From Hemicentrotus pulcherrimus (taxonomy: Eukaryota; Echinodermata; Echinoidea; Camarodonta; Strongylocentrotidae), in the NCBI GenBank assembly GCA_003118195.1, contig BEXV01000809.1, positions 139,836 through 150,043 on the forward strand: DNA of 10,208 nucleotides, in the 5' to 3' direction. A model generated the notes under the pieces. That model did not search any database. It had not been told where the DNA came from and worked only from the letters and a program-made list of their open reading frames with translations. Positions within the stretch are counted from its first letter, which is position 1, and every line of letters begins with the position of its first letter. Both the position numbers and the translations under genes were made by a program. Positions 1 to 7,190 of the stretch are shown here, in pieces.

Positions 1-57
1 AAAAAACGAGAGAAAACGAGAAGAAGGAGTGAAAGTGGGGTGAAGGTGCCACAGACA
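1..57. repeat. Purine-rich low-complexity start of window
   Basis: The first ~50 bases are almost entirely A and G on the + strand, with no unit that repeats cleanly. They look like the edge of a purine-rich tract of the kind that recurs later in the window. Confidence 0.5.
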
Positions 58-68
58 TTTTTTTTTTT
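58..68. repeat. Poly-T run
   Basis: An uninterrupted run of eleven T. On the minus strand this is an A-tail-like tract, but no retroposon body or target-site duplication is visible beside it. Confidence 0.6.
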
Positions 69-560
69 AAACAGACGTGTATCACTCGGATATGATTATT
101 TACGTCTGGAACCCACTTTTAACATCGCCATCCAGAAGACGTGACACAATTTCGAACCGGGTCCGTCAGAGTCAGCTTGTAGGCGAAGACAGAGAGCTGA
201 CCAAGTGAACGTACCGCTAGACCAACTCACATCTATTTTAGTATGTCGGCCCGTATTCGACACCGATGTTAGTACCGGTGCTGCATGAAATCAAATCTGA
301 CACCATGTTTTCATTCCCAGGCTTGGAATGTTTACTGAATCAACTATATTCGATATCATCGTCAACATGGGATCGATGTTGATCGATTATCAGTCGATGT
401 CAGACTGTCTGTCAAATTCGGGAACATCTTTGTAAATAGCGAAAGGGCATCACGTGTGTGCGTGTGAAACACTGGTGAAGTTAAAGAGTTAAAGACAGTG
501 CTTTGGTTTATATGCTACAATCCTATGCTAACTTACTGTAAGAACAGAAGGTGTTTAAAA
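69..560. other. Complex unique-looking sequence, no firm gene
   Basis: This stretch is less repetitive and richer in CpG than the next 2 kb. It contains a small hairpin (GTCAGCT at 171-177 pairing with AGCTGAC at 195-201) and several ATCGAT/TCGATGT words between 372 and 400. Two overlapping open frames run through 242-435 without stops, but neither is longer than about 46 codons and I recognise no domain. It could be intronic, intergenic or contain a small exon (see the separate candidate at 321-435). Confidence 0.4.
321..435 (+). other. Weak candidate terminal exon
   Basis: A pyrimidine-rich stretch ending in TTTTCATTCCCAG at 308-320 resembles a 3' splice acceptor. The frame after it (first full codon at 322) stays open for 37 codons to TAA at 433-435, with three internal ATG codons and a mixed amino-acid composition (for example FDIIVNMGSMLIDYQ). 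If this is a last exon, the first AATAAA on the + strand that I noticed downstream is at 1378. An overlapping frame (242-379, ending in TGA at 380) is also open, which weakens the case. I recognise no protein family; a 37-codon frame is easily produced by chance. Confidence 0.12.
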
Positions 561-592
561 GGGCTCAATTATGTGTTTGCAACGTTGATCAG

Positions 593-604
593 GCAGGGCC
601 CTGC
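593..604. repeat. 12-bp perfect palindrome GCAGGGCCCTGC
   Basis: A zero-spacer, GC-rich palindrome in otherwise AT-rich sequence. Its significance is unknown; it could be a dimeric protein-binding site or chance. Confidence 0.5.
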
Positions 605-1110
605 AACCATATGGTAACATAAAAATAAGACTCTAGATCAATCGTAAAAATCTCAAATCTTGCCGCAGTTAATAACATCGTTTACTTACGACACAATTAG
701 ATAAACTATTTGTACCATTGTAAAGTTCTGACTGAATGAGGGAGAAACGATTAATCATACTGAGATAAAAATCAATCTCAGATTAATGTGTAACAAAGCC
801 CATAGTGTTTGTTATGTAATGTGTATGACATCTTCAATAGAAATTAATGTCGAATCTCCGGGCAAAAAATGCTGAAAAAAGAAGAACCTCCCGTATGTAC
901 CCGTCTGTATGACGTAATGGTAGCGCTTATAAGTTCAAAAGCAATGAAGTTTAACTTGATAAATATACCTCATCTGGGCTACGTTGCCAATATATCCTAA
1001 GTTAAACTTATTTTCGGTATCTTAGTATTTCTTTTCTGTATTTTTAGAAATGCGGCTATCGTAACATTACTATCCTAGATAAATATAACTTTTATCATAA
1101 TGACTATGGT
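605..1110. other. AT-rich non-coding stretch
   Basis: Stops are frequent in all frames and no repeat family or RNA gene is recognisable. There are scattered ATTA/TAAT words, as expected from the base composition. I see nothing else in it. Confidence 0.5.
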
Positions 1111-1215
1111 TATCGTTTTAATTATGGCTGTTATTATTGCTGCTGTTGTTGTCGTTGTTATTATCTTTATTTCATTATCATTAATAATATTAGTATTGTT
1201 ATGATTATTATCATT
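1111..1215. repeat. Imperfect (GTT/ATT)n trinucleotide tract
   Basis: About 100 bases dominated by GTT, ATT and GCT triplets (TGTTATTATTGCTGCTGTTGTT and similar), with interruptions. This is a degenerate microsatellite. Confidence 0.7.
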
Positions 1216-1239
1216 TATCTTTGTAAGTAGAATATATGA

Positions 1240-1259
1240 TATCAGCAGTAGATGTAGAA
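1240..1259 (-). repeat. Copy of a 20-nt dispersed motif
   Basis: Read on the minus strand this is TTCTACATCTACTGCTGATA. It matches 19 of 20 bases at 9325-9344 and 17 of 20 at 9189-9208, both on the + strand. The flanks do not align, so this is a short shared word, not a long repeat copy. Confidence 0.5.
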
Positions 1260-1377
1260 GTAGTAAAAGTAAGTGATATCAGAATTTTATCTTAATCCGA
1301 GTTAGATCAAAATAGGAAACACTGTCTCCCAAAAAGAATCCTTTTTCATTGTATTCATTGACCATATAACAAGTTTC

Positions 1378-1383
1378 AATAAA
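1378..1383 (+). promoter_or_regulatory. AATAAA hexamer, possible poly(A) signal
   Basis: A canonical polyadenylation hexamer followed by a GT-containing stretch. It matters only if a + strand transcript crosses it; in AT-rich DNA such hexamers arise often by chance. Confidence 0.15.
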
Positions 1384-1459
1384 GCGTGTCTAAATTTAAT
1401 ATCTACCTAGATGTCCCTCGCATAGACATTATTTTCACAAAGAAATATGTAAATGGTTC

Positions 1460-1494
1460 TCGTTAATGATTATTAACGAATGCTCAACGTTGAG
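1460..1494. repeat. Two adjacent short inverted repeats
   Basis: TCGTTAAT (1460-1467) and ATTAACGA (1472-1479) form a perfect 8-bp stem with a 4-base loop. Four bases later CTCAACGTTGAG (1483-1494) is a perfect 12-bp palindrome. The first stem carries inverted TTAAT/ATTAA homeodomain-like cores. Confidence 0.6.
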
Positions 1495-1765
1495 GTGACA
1501 ACATGCAAAAGAACTATCTAGATTAGTAGAATGTTAGTCCTATTTACCTTGTGATCATAACGGGAAAGATAAACCTCAATGATTTGCATGCTGTTTTAAT
1601 ATCATATATACTATATCTTAGCATTATAGCCAAATCTCATTTGAGAAAACATTGATAGTCTAACAGATCAGACCCATATGCATATAACTTGAATTTGCTA
1701 GACAAGTAAATTATTTATAATTTCTACTCGAGCCTTTGTTACAAGGTAAAATAGACCTTCGACTT

Positions 1766-1801
1766 TAATCCTTATTCGAGGGGTAGTGCAATTAAGGATT
1801 A
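1766..1801. promoter_or_regulatory. Opposed TAATCC homeodomain-type sites
   Basis: TAATCCTTA at 1766-1774 and its exact reverse complement TAAGGATTA at 1793-1801 are separated by 18 bases. TAATCC is the known core bound by K50 homeodomains (Otx, Gsc, Pitx, Bicoid). The pairing is seen directly; binding is inference. Confidence 0.3.
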
Positions 1802-2320
1802 TTAGCATAGAGCAATGACTCGTCTACGAGTACATTTAATTCATTTATTTTTGTTGGGGTGTGGGTCTATCCTTTGATAATGAAAAAAAGAAGAAAAAAG
1901 TTGTACTTCAGTTATTTCCCCCTTTGTTTCTTTCTAGATTTCTCTATGAATTTGCAGTACAGACCTTTTAAATGATGGTCTCCTGGCATGGACGGGGTTG
2001 TGTGACCACTTACTATGAAAAAAAAAAGATTTTTGTTGTTTTGTTGTTGAATTGGTAATTTATACTTTGACAGAAATTGTCAGAGAATTCTTTATTTCTA
2101 CCAGATAAATTTGTAATTGTACTTGCACGAATTGCGATTACATCATTACTTTTGTTTCGATTTTGAATGATTGTTATAATGATAATGAAGCAGATAGGTG
2201 ATATATAGATAGATCGATGTTAATAGAATAAGGGTAACAAAATCAAAGAAGAAGAAAAAAGAAAGAAGCATAAATTATAAACAGAACCAGTGCCTATTGG
2301 TGGCACCAGTATTTAAAAAT

Positions 2321-2330
2321 GTGTGTGTGT
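2321..2330. repeat. (GT)5 microsatellite
   Basis: Five GT units, preceded by a short direct repeat of ACCAGT and followed by a G-run. Confidence 0.6.
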
Positions 2331-2483
2331 TTAGGGGGGCACAAAATGGGTGGGGTTGTGAGGAAACCCCTTACCAAGATCGCTCAGGGTTGGGTATTGA
2401 AAAATAAATCAAAAAGAAAAAACATAAAATAGGCCTAGCGCAGATGGGTGATGGGTTAATTGTATGGCTTCAATAAACCCCAG

Positions 2484-2650
2484 TCATTGCATGATGTCTC
2501 TCTATGCATGATTGGCTCCCCTCCCTTCGTTAATGTTGTTAAACCTTATTGTAGAAGGGGGCGGGGAGACACTGGCCCCTATACATACTAAAGCCCCCTC
2601 TTCCCTCCTCCAGCTCACGCCTGGCCTCCAGGCCTCAGCGCCCATTTGGC
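2484..2650. other. GC-richer segment with G- and C-run inverted repeats
   Basis: AGGGGGC at 2556-2562 pairs with GCCCCCT at 2593-2599, and GCCTGG at 2619-2624 pairs with CCAGGC at 2628-2633 around a 3-base loop. The + strand frame from 2512 to 2715 is open but starts in unremarkable sequence, and its translation is Pro/Leu/Ser-rich with no domain I recognise. I do not call it a gene. Confidence 0.4.
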
Positions 2651-2752
2651 AGGATTCAACTCAACCGAAATCAAGTCGAGCGTTACATACGGTCCGGTGC
2701 GGTCCATTGACTTGACTTCCGATATTTCGTGCGTACCGTCGCTATGCGTATC

Positions 2753-2765
2753 TACGTAGTACGTA
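2753..2765. repeat. TACGTA direct pair / 13-bp palindrome
   Basis: TACGTA occurs twice around a single G, so the block is both a direct repeat and an odd-length palindrome. It lies just upstream of the exon candidate at 2770-2890. Confidence 0.5.
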
Positions 2766-2769
2766 ATAA

Positions 2770-2890
2770 TTGAAGTCGCAATGGCTGCCATGGAATGATG
2801 AAAGCGACATCAAGAAAGCGATAATTCTGACACTTGGAGTTCCACAGAGCATGCATGATTTTCAACTTTTTATTGAATCTTCACATCAAG
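2770..2890 (+). other. Candidate exon ending at a strong splice donor
   Basis: After an in-frame TAA at 2767-2769 the frame is open for 40 codons plus one base, to 2890. The next bases are GTAAGC, so the junction CAAG|GTAAGC is close to the metazoan 5' splice consensus. The peptide has mixed, non-repetitive composition (QWLPWNDESDIKKA, then LTLGVPQSMHDFQLFIESSH), unlike the Ser/Leu-rich shadows elsewhere. The in-frame ATG is at 2851, so it could be a first exon with a 13-codon start, or an internal exon if an acceptor lies near 2775 (TTGAAG, with no pyrimidine tract). An upstream out-of-frame ATG (2781) argues against simple translation from 2851. No partner exon or protein family is recognised; a 5'-untranslated exon is equally possible. 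Confidence 0.2.
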
Positions 2891-3030
2891 GTAAGCTACA
2901 TGTATTATTATGTGTTGCATGTTAATTGTTAGTGCCCATATGTGTTTTCCTGTTATATATCGTTCATAATCAAATATGATTGCACCACATCCGCGTGATG
3001 GACGTGGTCGGGGGATTGGCCTGCGATCCA

Positions 3031-3044
3031 AGTGCACGTGCACT
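3031..3044. promoter_or_regulatory. 14-bp palindrome centred on CACGTG E-box
   Basis: AGTGCACGTGCACT is perfectly self-complementary and has the canonical CACGTG E-box (bHLH and bHLH-ZIP target core) at its centre. The symmetry beyond the hexamer is the notable part. Function is inference. Confidence 0.35.
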
Positions 3045-3094
3045 GCAAGCTATACGAATCGGGCAGGGATTCGATTCGCAAACTCTTCATTGGC

Positions 3095-3124
3095 ATTGAA
3101 TTGAATTGAATTGAATTGAATTGA
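3095..3124. repeat. (ATTGA)6 pentanucleotide repeat
   Basis: Six exact ATTGA units, followed by TTTATTGTCC. On the minus strand this reads GGACAATAAATCAATTCAAT, an arrangement typical of the short tandem tails found at the 3' ends of CR1/L2-type LINEs. Confidence 0.85.
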
Positions 3125-3215
3125 TTTATTGTCCATAACAAATGGAAATTCATTGTTCGCTGGTATATGTGTGTTACAAAGATATGTACAAAATTAGACA
3201 GATTATAAAACATAA
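3095..3215 (-). mobile_element. Putative LINE 3' end (CR1/L2-like), truncated
   Basis: On the minus strand an AT-rich segment runs into an AATAAA-containing junction and then six TCAAT units. CR1/L2 clade retrotransposons in marine invertebrates often end in such tandem tails instead of poly(A), and 5'-truncated copies of a few hundred bases are usual. No reverse transcriptase motif is visible, so only the 3' UTR would remain. The 5' limit is uncertain. It may also be just a microsatellite with flanks. Confidence 0.35.
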
Positions 3216-3340
3216 TAACAACATAAACTTAAATTGCTTCATTTGTTGCAACAGTCTCAAGTTGCTCTGATTCTGATTGAATCCGATGATAACTAGATCT
3301 AGACTATATGTGTGTGAAACTTGAAAAGTGTGAACAAAAN

Positions 3341-3560
3341 GGTGGGTGGGGGCGGCGGCACTCGATTTGACGACTGATAAGCGGTCTGCGAATTAAAACT
3401 AATGAGGTATACGGATTGATCAGTTTCTGTCGGGCGTGAAAAAGCACGGCAGATGACATGTTAAAGAGCGCACTTTAAGGCAGACCGCTGTTTTATGAAG
3501 CGCCGCGGCGGCAGATAATTTTCATCTTGGTAAACAGTCATCGATGGGTGCTGGCGCCAA
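3341..3560. promoter_or_regulatory. Complex GC-richer island, candidate cis-regulatory module
   Basis: A non-repetitive segment begins with a GGTGGGTGGGGGCGGCGG G-rich run and ends where the GA-rich block starts. Inside are TGATAAG (GATA type), ATTA and TAAT cores near 3391-3404, TGATCA, and a 10-bp inverted pair, AGCGGTCTGC at 3380-3389 and GCAGACCGCT at 3480-3489. The dense short sites and contrast with flanking simple sequence fit an enhancer-like module. No coding frame is convincing. Inference only. Confidence 0.25.
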
Positions 3561-3602
3561 GGGTGGATGAAGTGGAGTGAGAGAAAGGCAAAGAGGTAGA
3601 GT

Positions 3603-3627
3603 GAGAGAGAGAGAGAGAGAGAGAGAG
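3603..3627. repeat. (GA)12 microsatellite
   Basis: An uninterrupted GA run of 25 bases, followed by GTT and then four GAGT units (3631-3646) and GT repeats to 3660: a compound microsatellite. Confidence 0.9.
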
Positions 3628-3650
3628 GTTGAGTGAGTGAGTGAGTGTGT

Positions 3651-4021
3651 TTGTGTGTGTAAAACAGAGAGAGATATAACAGGGGGCTTTTGAAGAAGAA
3701 AAAAGAGTGAGGAATGACAGTGGGTGTGGGAATGGGCGGGGAAGAGAGAAAAGTGAAAAAGACGTTGGAAAGCATGTGGATAGAGGGAAAGAGAGATGAA
3801 TAAAGGAAGGGGATGAGAGGGAAAGAGAGAGGGAGATAAATAAGTGCGTGAGTGTGCGTGTATTTGTGCGCGTGTTTGCATGTGTGTGTGTTAACAGTGA
3901 GAGAGGGAGAGAGAGATAGATAGAGAGAGAGGGGGATCTGAAAAGAAGAGTGAGGTTAAAAAGTGTGTGCGTGAGAGATAGAAAAGTAAGAAAGACGTTA
4001 AAAAGAATGTGGATAGAGGGA
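3651..4021. repeat. Diverged tandem duplication, period about 233 bp
   Basis: The 41 bases at 3748-3788 match 3981-4021 at 36 positions without gaps (offset 233), including the non-GA words AGACGTT and ATGTGGATAGAGGGA. Ordered matches also occur at AACAG (3662 and 3893) and AAGAGTGAGG (3703 and 3946), with offsets of 231-243, so two ~230-240-base units lie head to tail with small indels. Confidence 0.6.
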
Positions 4022-4043
4022 GAGAGAGAGAGAGAGAGAGAGA
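4020..4043. repeat. (GA)12 microsatellite
   Basis: Uninterrupted GA run at the end of the second unit of the 233-bp duplication. Confidence 0.9.
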
Positions 4044-4599
4044 ACTGGAAAGATTATTACGGGAAGGGCATACATAGCACATCGGCTTTACTACTGTTGT
4101 TTTTTGTTGTTGTAATGATTAGGCATACAAAAGGAAGGGAAAGGCATTTGAAGATAGAGATTTGCAAAAGAAATTACAGAATATGTGAGACAACATGAAA
4201 CAAAAGAAATGCAAAGTTTGATAGAGAGATTAAATTAGTAAACAGTGAGAGGGAGCAACAACTAAAAAAAAGAAGTGAGAGAGAGAAAGAGAGAGATAAA
4301 AAGAAGGATATCTTTTTTAAGGGAGATCCCACAAAACCACGCAGAGACCAAAATAATTCAAAGAAAAATGAGGAACAATAACGGATGGAAAAGGGAGAAA
4401 AAACTGAGATAAACAGATAGAATAGAACGAAAAAGGAGAGAGGGGTGAAGAGAGACAAAAAAAGACTAAGAGAGGGACAGAGAGAAAGAGAGAGAGAGAG
4501 TCCGCAAGAAATGGACAGACACTGACGACGAGAGACAAGGATTGAAGGAACGAGAGTAGCGATAAGAGGAGGGGCGTTATTAAGTATCAGGGAGAGAGA

Positions 4600-4830
4600 A
4601 CGTTAATGAGGCTGCTGTCAATTTTCCTCGTGTGGCTTCTAATATTTCTTTTTTTGAAGAGCCGCTGACGAGATCGACAGGCCCCCATATGAAATGAGAT
4701 CCGTATAAGGGCTTGTCACAGCTTTAAATGGTGCCCTCTGCGAAGTTGGACGGCGATCTACGGCAGATCGTGAGCGAGTATATCCTCATTATACAAACGG
4801 AATTAAACATCAGCCTTTAACGGAATCTAT
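4600..4830. promoter_or_regulatory. Complex island, candidate cis-regulatory module
   Basis: Mixed-composition sequence replaces the GA block. Visible are TAATGAGG, CTGTCAATTT (a TGIF/Meis-type CTGTCA word), CCCATATGAAATGAG, and a small hairpin, CGATCT at 4754-4759 with AGATCG at 4765-4770 around a 5-base loop. There is no open frame of note. The regulatory reading is inferred from contrast with the flanks. Confidence 0.2.
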
Positions 4831-5150
4831 TTATTATTTTTGTTTTGTTTTGTGGGCACGAATTGAAAATTGACACAACGGTTGTGCGTATTTGTAAAAT
4901 TCATCGATTTTGCTCAATGAAATTAGAAGCCAACTTGTATTGGTATTTCTTCAGCGCGAAACTATAGGTACATGTACAAACGTACATGTGAATGTGTTCA
5001 TAAGTGTGTGGGGGTGCGTATGTGTATGTGTGCTGGTTATATTACCGTTATTACTGGGGATGTGTTTCTTTCTTTTTCCTTAAAACTTTAAGAATTATCA
5101 TCTTCATCAAAATATTTTATAATAAACAAATATGCGATAGAACGATGACG
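4831..5150. other. AT-rich stretch with GT patch and hairpin
   Basis: Contains ACATGTAC (4970-4977) and GTACATGT (4982-4989), a perfect 8-bp inverted repeat with an AAAC loop, followed by a degenerate GT-rich patch (about 4988-5034). No gene is visible. Confidence 0.5.
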
Positions 5151-5640
5151 AGCTTGTTGATAAACGAGAGAAAATGAATATTAAAAAAGAGGATGTATGA
5201 GTGTGAAGAAGACGGAAATGGATGTGGAGACAAAGCCGCTAAAAACAAAAATGAATTAATTCAAACACCTTGTAAAAATGAGAGGGAAAAAAATGGGAAA
5301 GAGAATTGAAATAACGAGAGACCTAAGCGAGAGTATTTTAAAAAAAAGATGAATTAAGCCTTCATGACAACAAAAATCAGAAGACAGGGAGAAAAATTAA
5401 AAGGGAATAGAAAGGAAAGAAAAATAGACGATTACAAATATAGAAATAGTTATTCAAAGGAAAATATAAAGAGAGGGGGTGCGATATAAAGGACAAGAAA
5501 GAGGAAAACGAATATTTAAGAAAAATGTCAGAGTTGAATTAGAGTCCAATACAAAATCGATGCACACGAAAAGATGCCACACAGCGTTAAACGAAACAAA
5601 AAAAGGATAAAAAGAGTGACGAAACTCGAGAGAGGGGAAA
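5151..5640. repeat. Purine-rich A/G block without clean unit
   Basis: The + strand is A-rich with G (many GAAA, GAGA and AAAAAGA words) but has no tandem unit. The minus-strand frame at 5454-5750 is a Phe/Leu/Ser-rich translation of this composition and I do not treat it as a gene. Confidence 0.6.
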
Positions 5641-5870
5641 TGAAATAGGGGCGGAAGGGCGTGAGAGACCAGGCAGATGTTCCCCGTTTGACTTGCTCCC
5701 ATATTCATAAATTCAATCAGAGGATCGAGTTTGAAAAAAGGGCTCTCCATATCTTGTTATCTCGGCTCGATTTCACCCTGTCTGCCGTATAATGTATGAA
5801 GGAGTGAACGAGTGGTGGCCCTGGTAGATCGCCCTACATACTTCATCTTCTTCAAGTCTAAAGAATATGC
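5641..5870. promoter_or_regulatory. Complex island, candidate cis-regulatory module
   Basis: Balanced composition appears abruptly after the purine block. Visible words include CCATATTCATAAATTCAATCAG, TTGTTATCTCGG (GATA core on the minus strand) and two copies of CTCGAT/ATCGAG. The boundary on the right is a return to T-rich sequence. Regulatory function is inference. Confidence 0.2.
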
Positions 5871-5929
5871 TGAAGATTTTTGTTGGACATTGTATGTCTC
5901 TTTCTTTATATTTTGTCTTACGTCATGTC

Positions 5930-5947
5930 ATGTGTGTGTGAGAGAGG
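5930..5947. repeat. Compound (TG)n-(AG)n microsatellite
   Basis: About five TG units followed by about four GA units. Confidence 0.6.
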
Positions 5948-6043
5948 GTACGTGATGTTTTATATGTTTTTATTTGTTTGCTGCTAAGTGCTGACTTTTT
6001 TTTTTAATGTGCAGCGTTAGGTAACCCTTGTTTTGTAAAGTTT

Positions 6044-6134
6044 GAGTGCTTTTATTTTTCTTCTACTTCTCTTTCGACATCTCTCCTCCTCTTCTTTTTC
6101 TCCTTCTTTCTTCTTCTATTTATCTTCTTCTCAT
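6044..6134. repeat. Polypyrimidine TTC/CT-rich tract
   Basis: Around 90 bases almost all C and T, dominated by TTC and CTT. It is opposite in strand bias to the neighbouring purine blocks. It could serve as a pyrimidine tract for a + strand splice acceptor, but no convincing AG with an open exon follows. Confidence 0.7.
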
Positions 6135-6440
6135 GATCAATTTCTTTTTAAAATCAATCAAAAAGTTACGAAGTAGAAAGACAATGCAGTGACCAGTATC
6201 CGTGACATCTATATCTTCTGAGTGCCAAAAGAGTATTATTATTATTTCTAAATAGTATTAACGTCCTTCTGGCTCTCAACCGACGTATCATTGGTGATGC
6301 CTGTATAAGATCGACGACGATGACGATGGTGAAACTCGCCGACACTTTCCCCCTTCTCTTTTCCCACTCTAAGCTTATAACATGAGTGGTGCACATGCTC
6401 TTCAAAAAATGTTTTCTGGACAGGTTTTTTTTAATCATTA
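6135..6440. other. Non-coding stretch, mixed composition
   Basis: There is a short ATT repeat near 6236-6246 and a degenerate GACGA/GATG patch near 6310-6330. The minus-strand frame 6166-6438 and the + strand frame from 6386 overlap each other; neither shows a recognisable domain. Confidence 0.4.
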
Positions 6441-6640
6441 TTATTCCCGGTGATGGGAGCTGGGGCGATCTTTCCGGGCGAGCGAGCGGGCCGACACTGC
6501 GGCGCCTCCGTCACCTCTTAAGAAGCAAACGCGGCGATATTAATTTTGGATTTTTGGTTGAGGACACCGTAAGGGAAGAAGAGGCGATGGATGTGCGCGC
6601 TGTCACCCAAGTGTGACGCGCCGAGGACTTGGCAGAGAGT
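6441..6640. promoter_or_regulatory. GC/CpG-rich island, candidate regulatory module
   Basis: The most CpG-rich part of the window (for example GGGCGAGCGAGCGGGCCGAC and GCGGCGCC), with an AT core, GCGGCGATATTAATTTTGG, in its middle. GTCAC at 6602-6606 and GTGAC at 6613-6617 form an inverted pair containing AGTGTGA, a T-box-like half-site. A + strand frame (6386-6616) is open here and Arg/Gly-rich; composition alone can explain it, but an exon cannot be excluded. Confidence 0.25.
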
Positions 6641-6666
6641 GCGTTCACACTTTGGTCTGTTGTTAG

Positions 6667-6692
6667 TGGATGGATGGGTTTGGATGGATGGG
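6667..6692. repeat. TGGATGGATGGG duplicated, (GGAT)n
   Basis: The 12-mer occurs at 6667-6678 and 6681-6692, separated by TT. It is followed by G-rich sequence (GGAGGAGGGTTGGGG) with some potential for G-quadruplex formation. Confidence 0.7.
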
Positions 6693-7190
6693 AGGAGGGT
6701 TGGGGATACAGAAACATGTAGTAGACGAATGGGGGAGGGGATTAATAAAGATGATTGGGTGGGGTAGATGGCGGAGGATTAAGATGGGTAAATTAAGATG
6801 TATAACGATGTATGTTGGGACTTAGGGGAGGTTTAGGACGGATCAGGGAGAGCCATTGTGATGCCTGTCGCGGATTTGCGTTGGTAGTAAGAATGGTGGA
6901 CGTGGTGATGATGATGGTAATGGTGGTGGTGGAGGTGGTAGTGGTCGTCATCGTCGTGAGAGTAGATCACCTGAAGATAAAAGGGGATTGGAGAGCAATA
7001 AAACTAAAATTGTGAGCTAGATAGGGGAGAAGGGGTAGGGAGAGCCGTCAAAATGTCTCTTTACATGGGGATAGAAGCTGCAGGAAGACTGGAAGAGAGA
7101 ACATGTTGGCGAAAAAGGGATAGCATAATGGAATTTTGAACAAAGTATTACAAAAACAGAAAAAATAGAAAGTGATGCAAACATTGGCAT
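6693..7190. other. G-rich then A-rich purine-biased non-coding stretch
   Basis: It includes G-runs near 6731-6740 and a degenerate GGT/GAT trinucleotide tract at about 6897-6945, giving a Val/Met-rich artefactual frame (6812-7015). No gene is recognisable. Confidence 0.5.
6897..6945. repeat. Degenerate (GGT/GAT)n trinucleotide tract
   Basis: Runs of GATGATGATGGT and GGTGGTGGTGGAGGT with interruptions. Confidence 0.7.

Larger units (their letters stand above)
1384..2320. other. AT-rich non-coding stretch
   Basis: No credible coding frame. It contains the palindromes at 1460-1494, an opposed TAATCC pair at 1766-1801, short A-runs at about 1884-1900 and 2018-2028, a (TTG)n patch near 2034-2048 and a GATA/TAGA patch near 2200-2216. 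Two words of the TCF/LEF type are present (CTTTGATAA near 1873, ATCAAAG near 2242), but single short sites carry little weight. Confidence 0.5.
3561..4560. repeat. 1-kb purine-rich GA-dominated block
   Basis: The + strand is overwhelmingly A/G, with perfect (GA)n runs at 3603-3627 and 4020-4043, a shorter one near 4484-4500, (GAGT)4 at 3631-3646 and GT-rich patches at 3647-3660 and 3842-3890. Minus-strand frames across it translate to Ser/Leu/Phe/Pro-rich low complexity and are artefacts of the repeat. A diverged tandem duplication is embedded at 3651-4021. Such mirror-like purine tracts can form triplex (H-) DNA. Confidence 0.85.

Noticed and set aside
130..225. Possible tRNA-derived SINE on the minus strand (GGTTCGAA resembling a B box)
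   Set aside because: The T-arm cannot pair, the A-box resemblance is poor and no tail or target-site duplication is visible.
2512..2715. 67-codon + strand frame
   Set aside because: Pro/Leu/Ser-rich composition from C-rich sequence, no domain, weak start context.
3004..3078. Possible tRNA-like A/B boxes before the ATTGA repeat (GGATTCGATTCGC)
   Set aside because: The B box is imperfect, no cloverleaf forms, and its orientation is opposite to the LINE-like tail.
3461..4538. Several 60-120-codon minus-strand frames
   Set aside because: All are Ser/Leu/His-rich translations of GA, GAGT and GT repeats, present in more than one frame at once.
5454..5750. 98-codon minus-strand frame
   Set aside because: Phe/Leu/Ser-rich product of a purine-rich + strand, with no recognisable domain.
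6812..7015. Val/Met-rich + strand frame
   Set aside because: It reads directly through a GGT/GAT trinucleotide tract.
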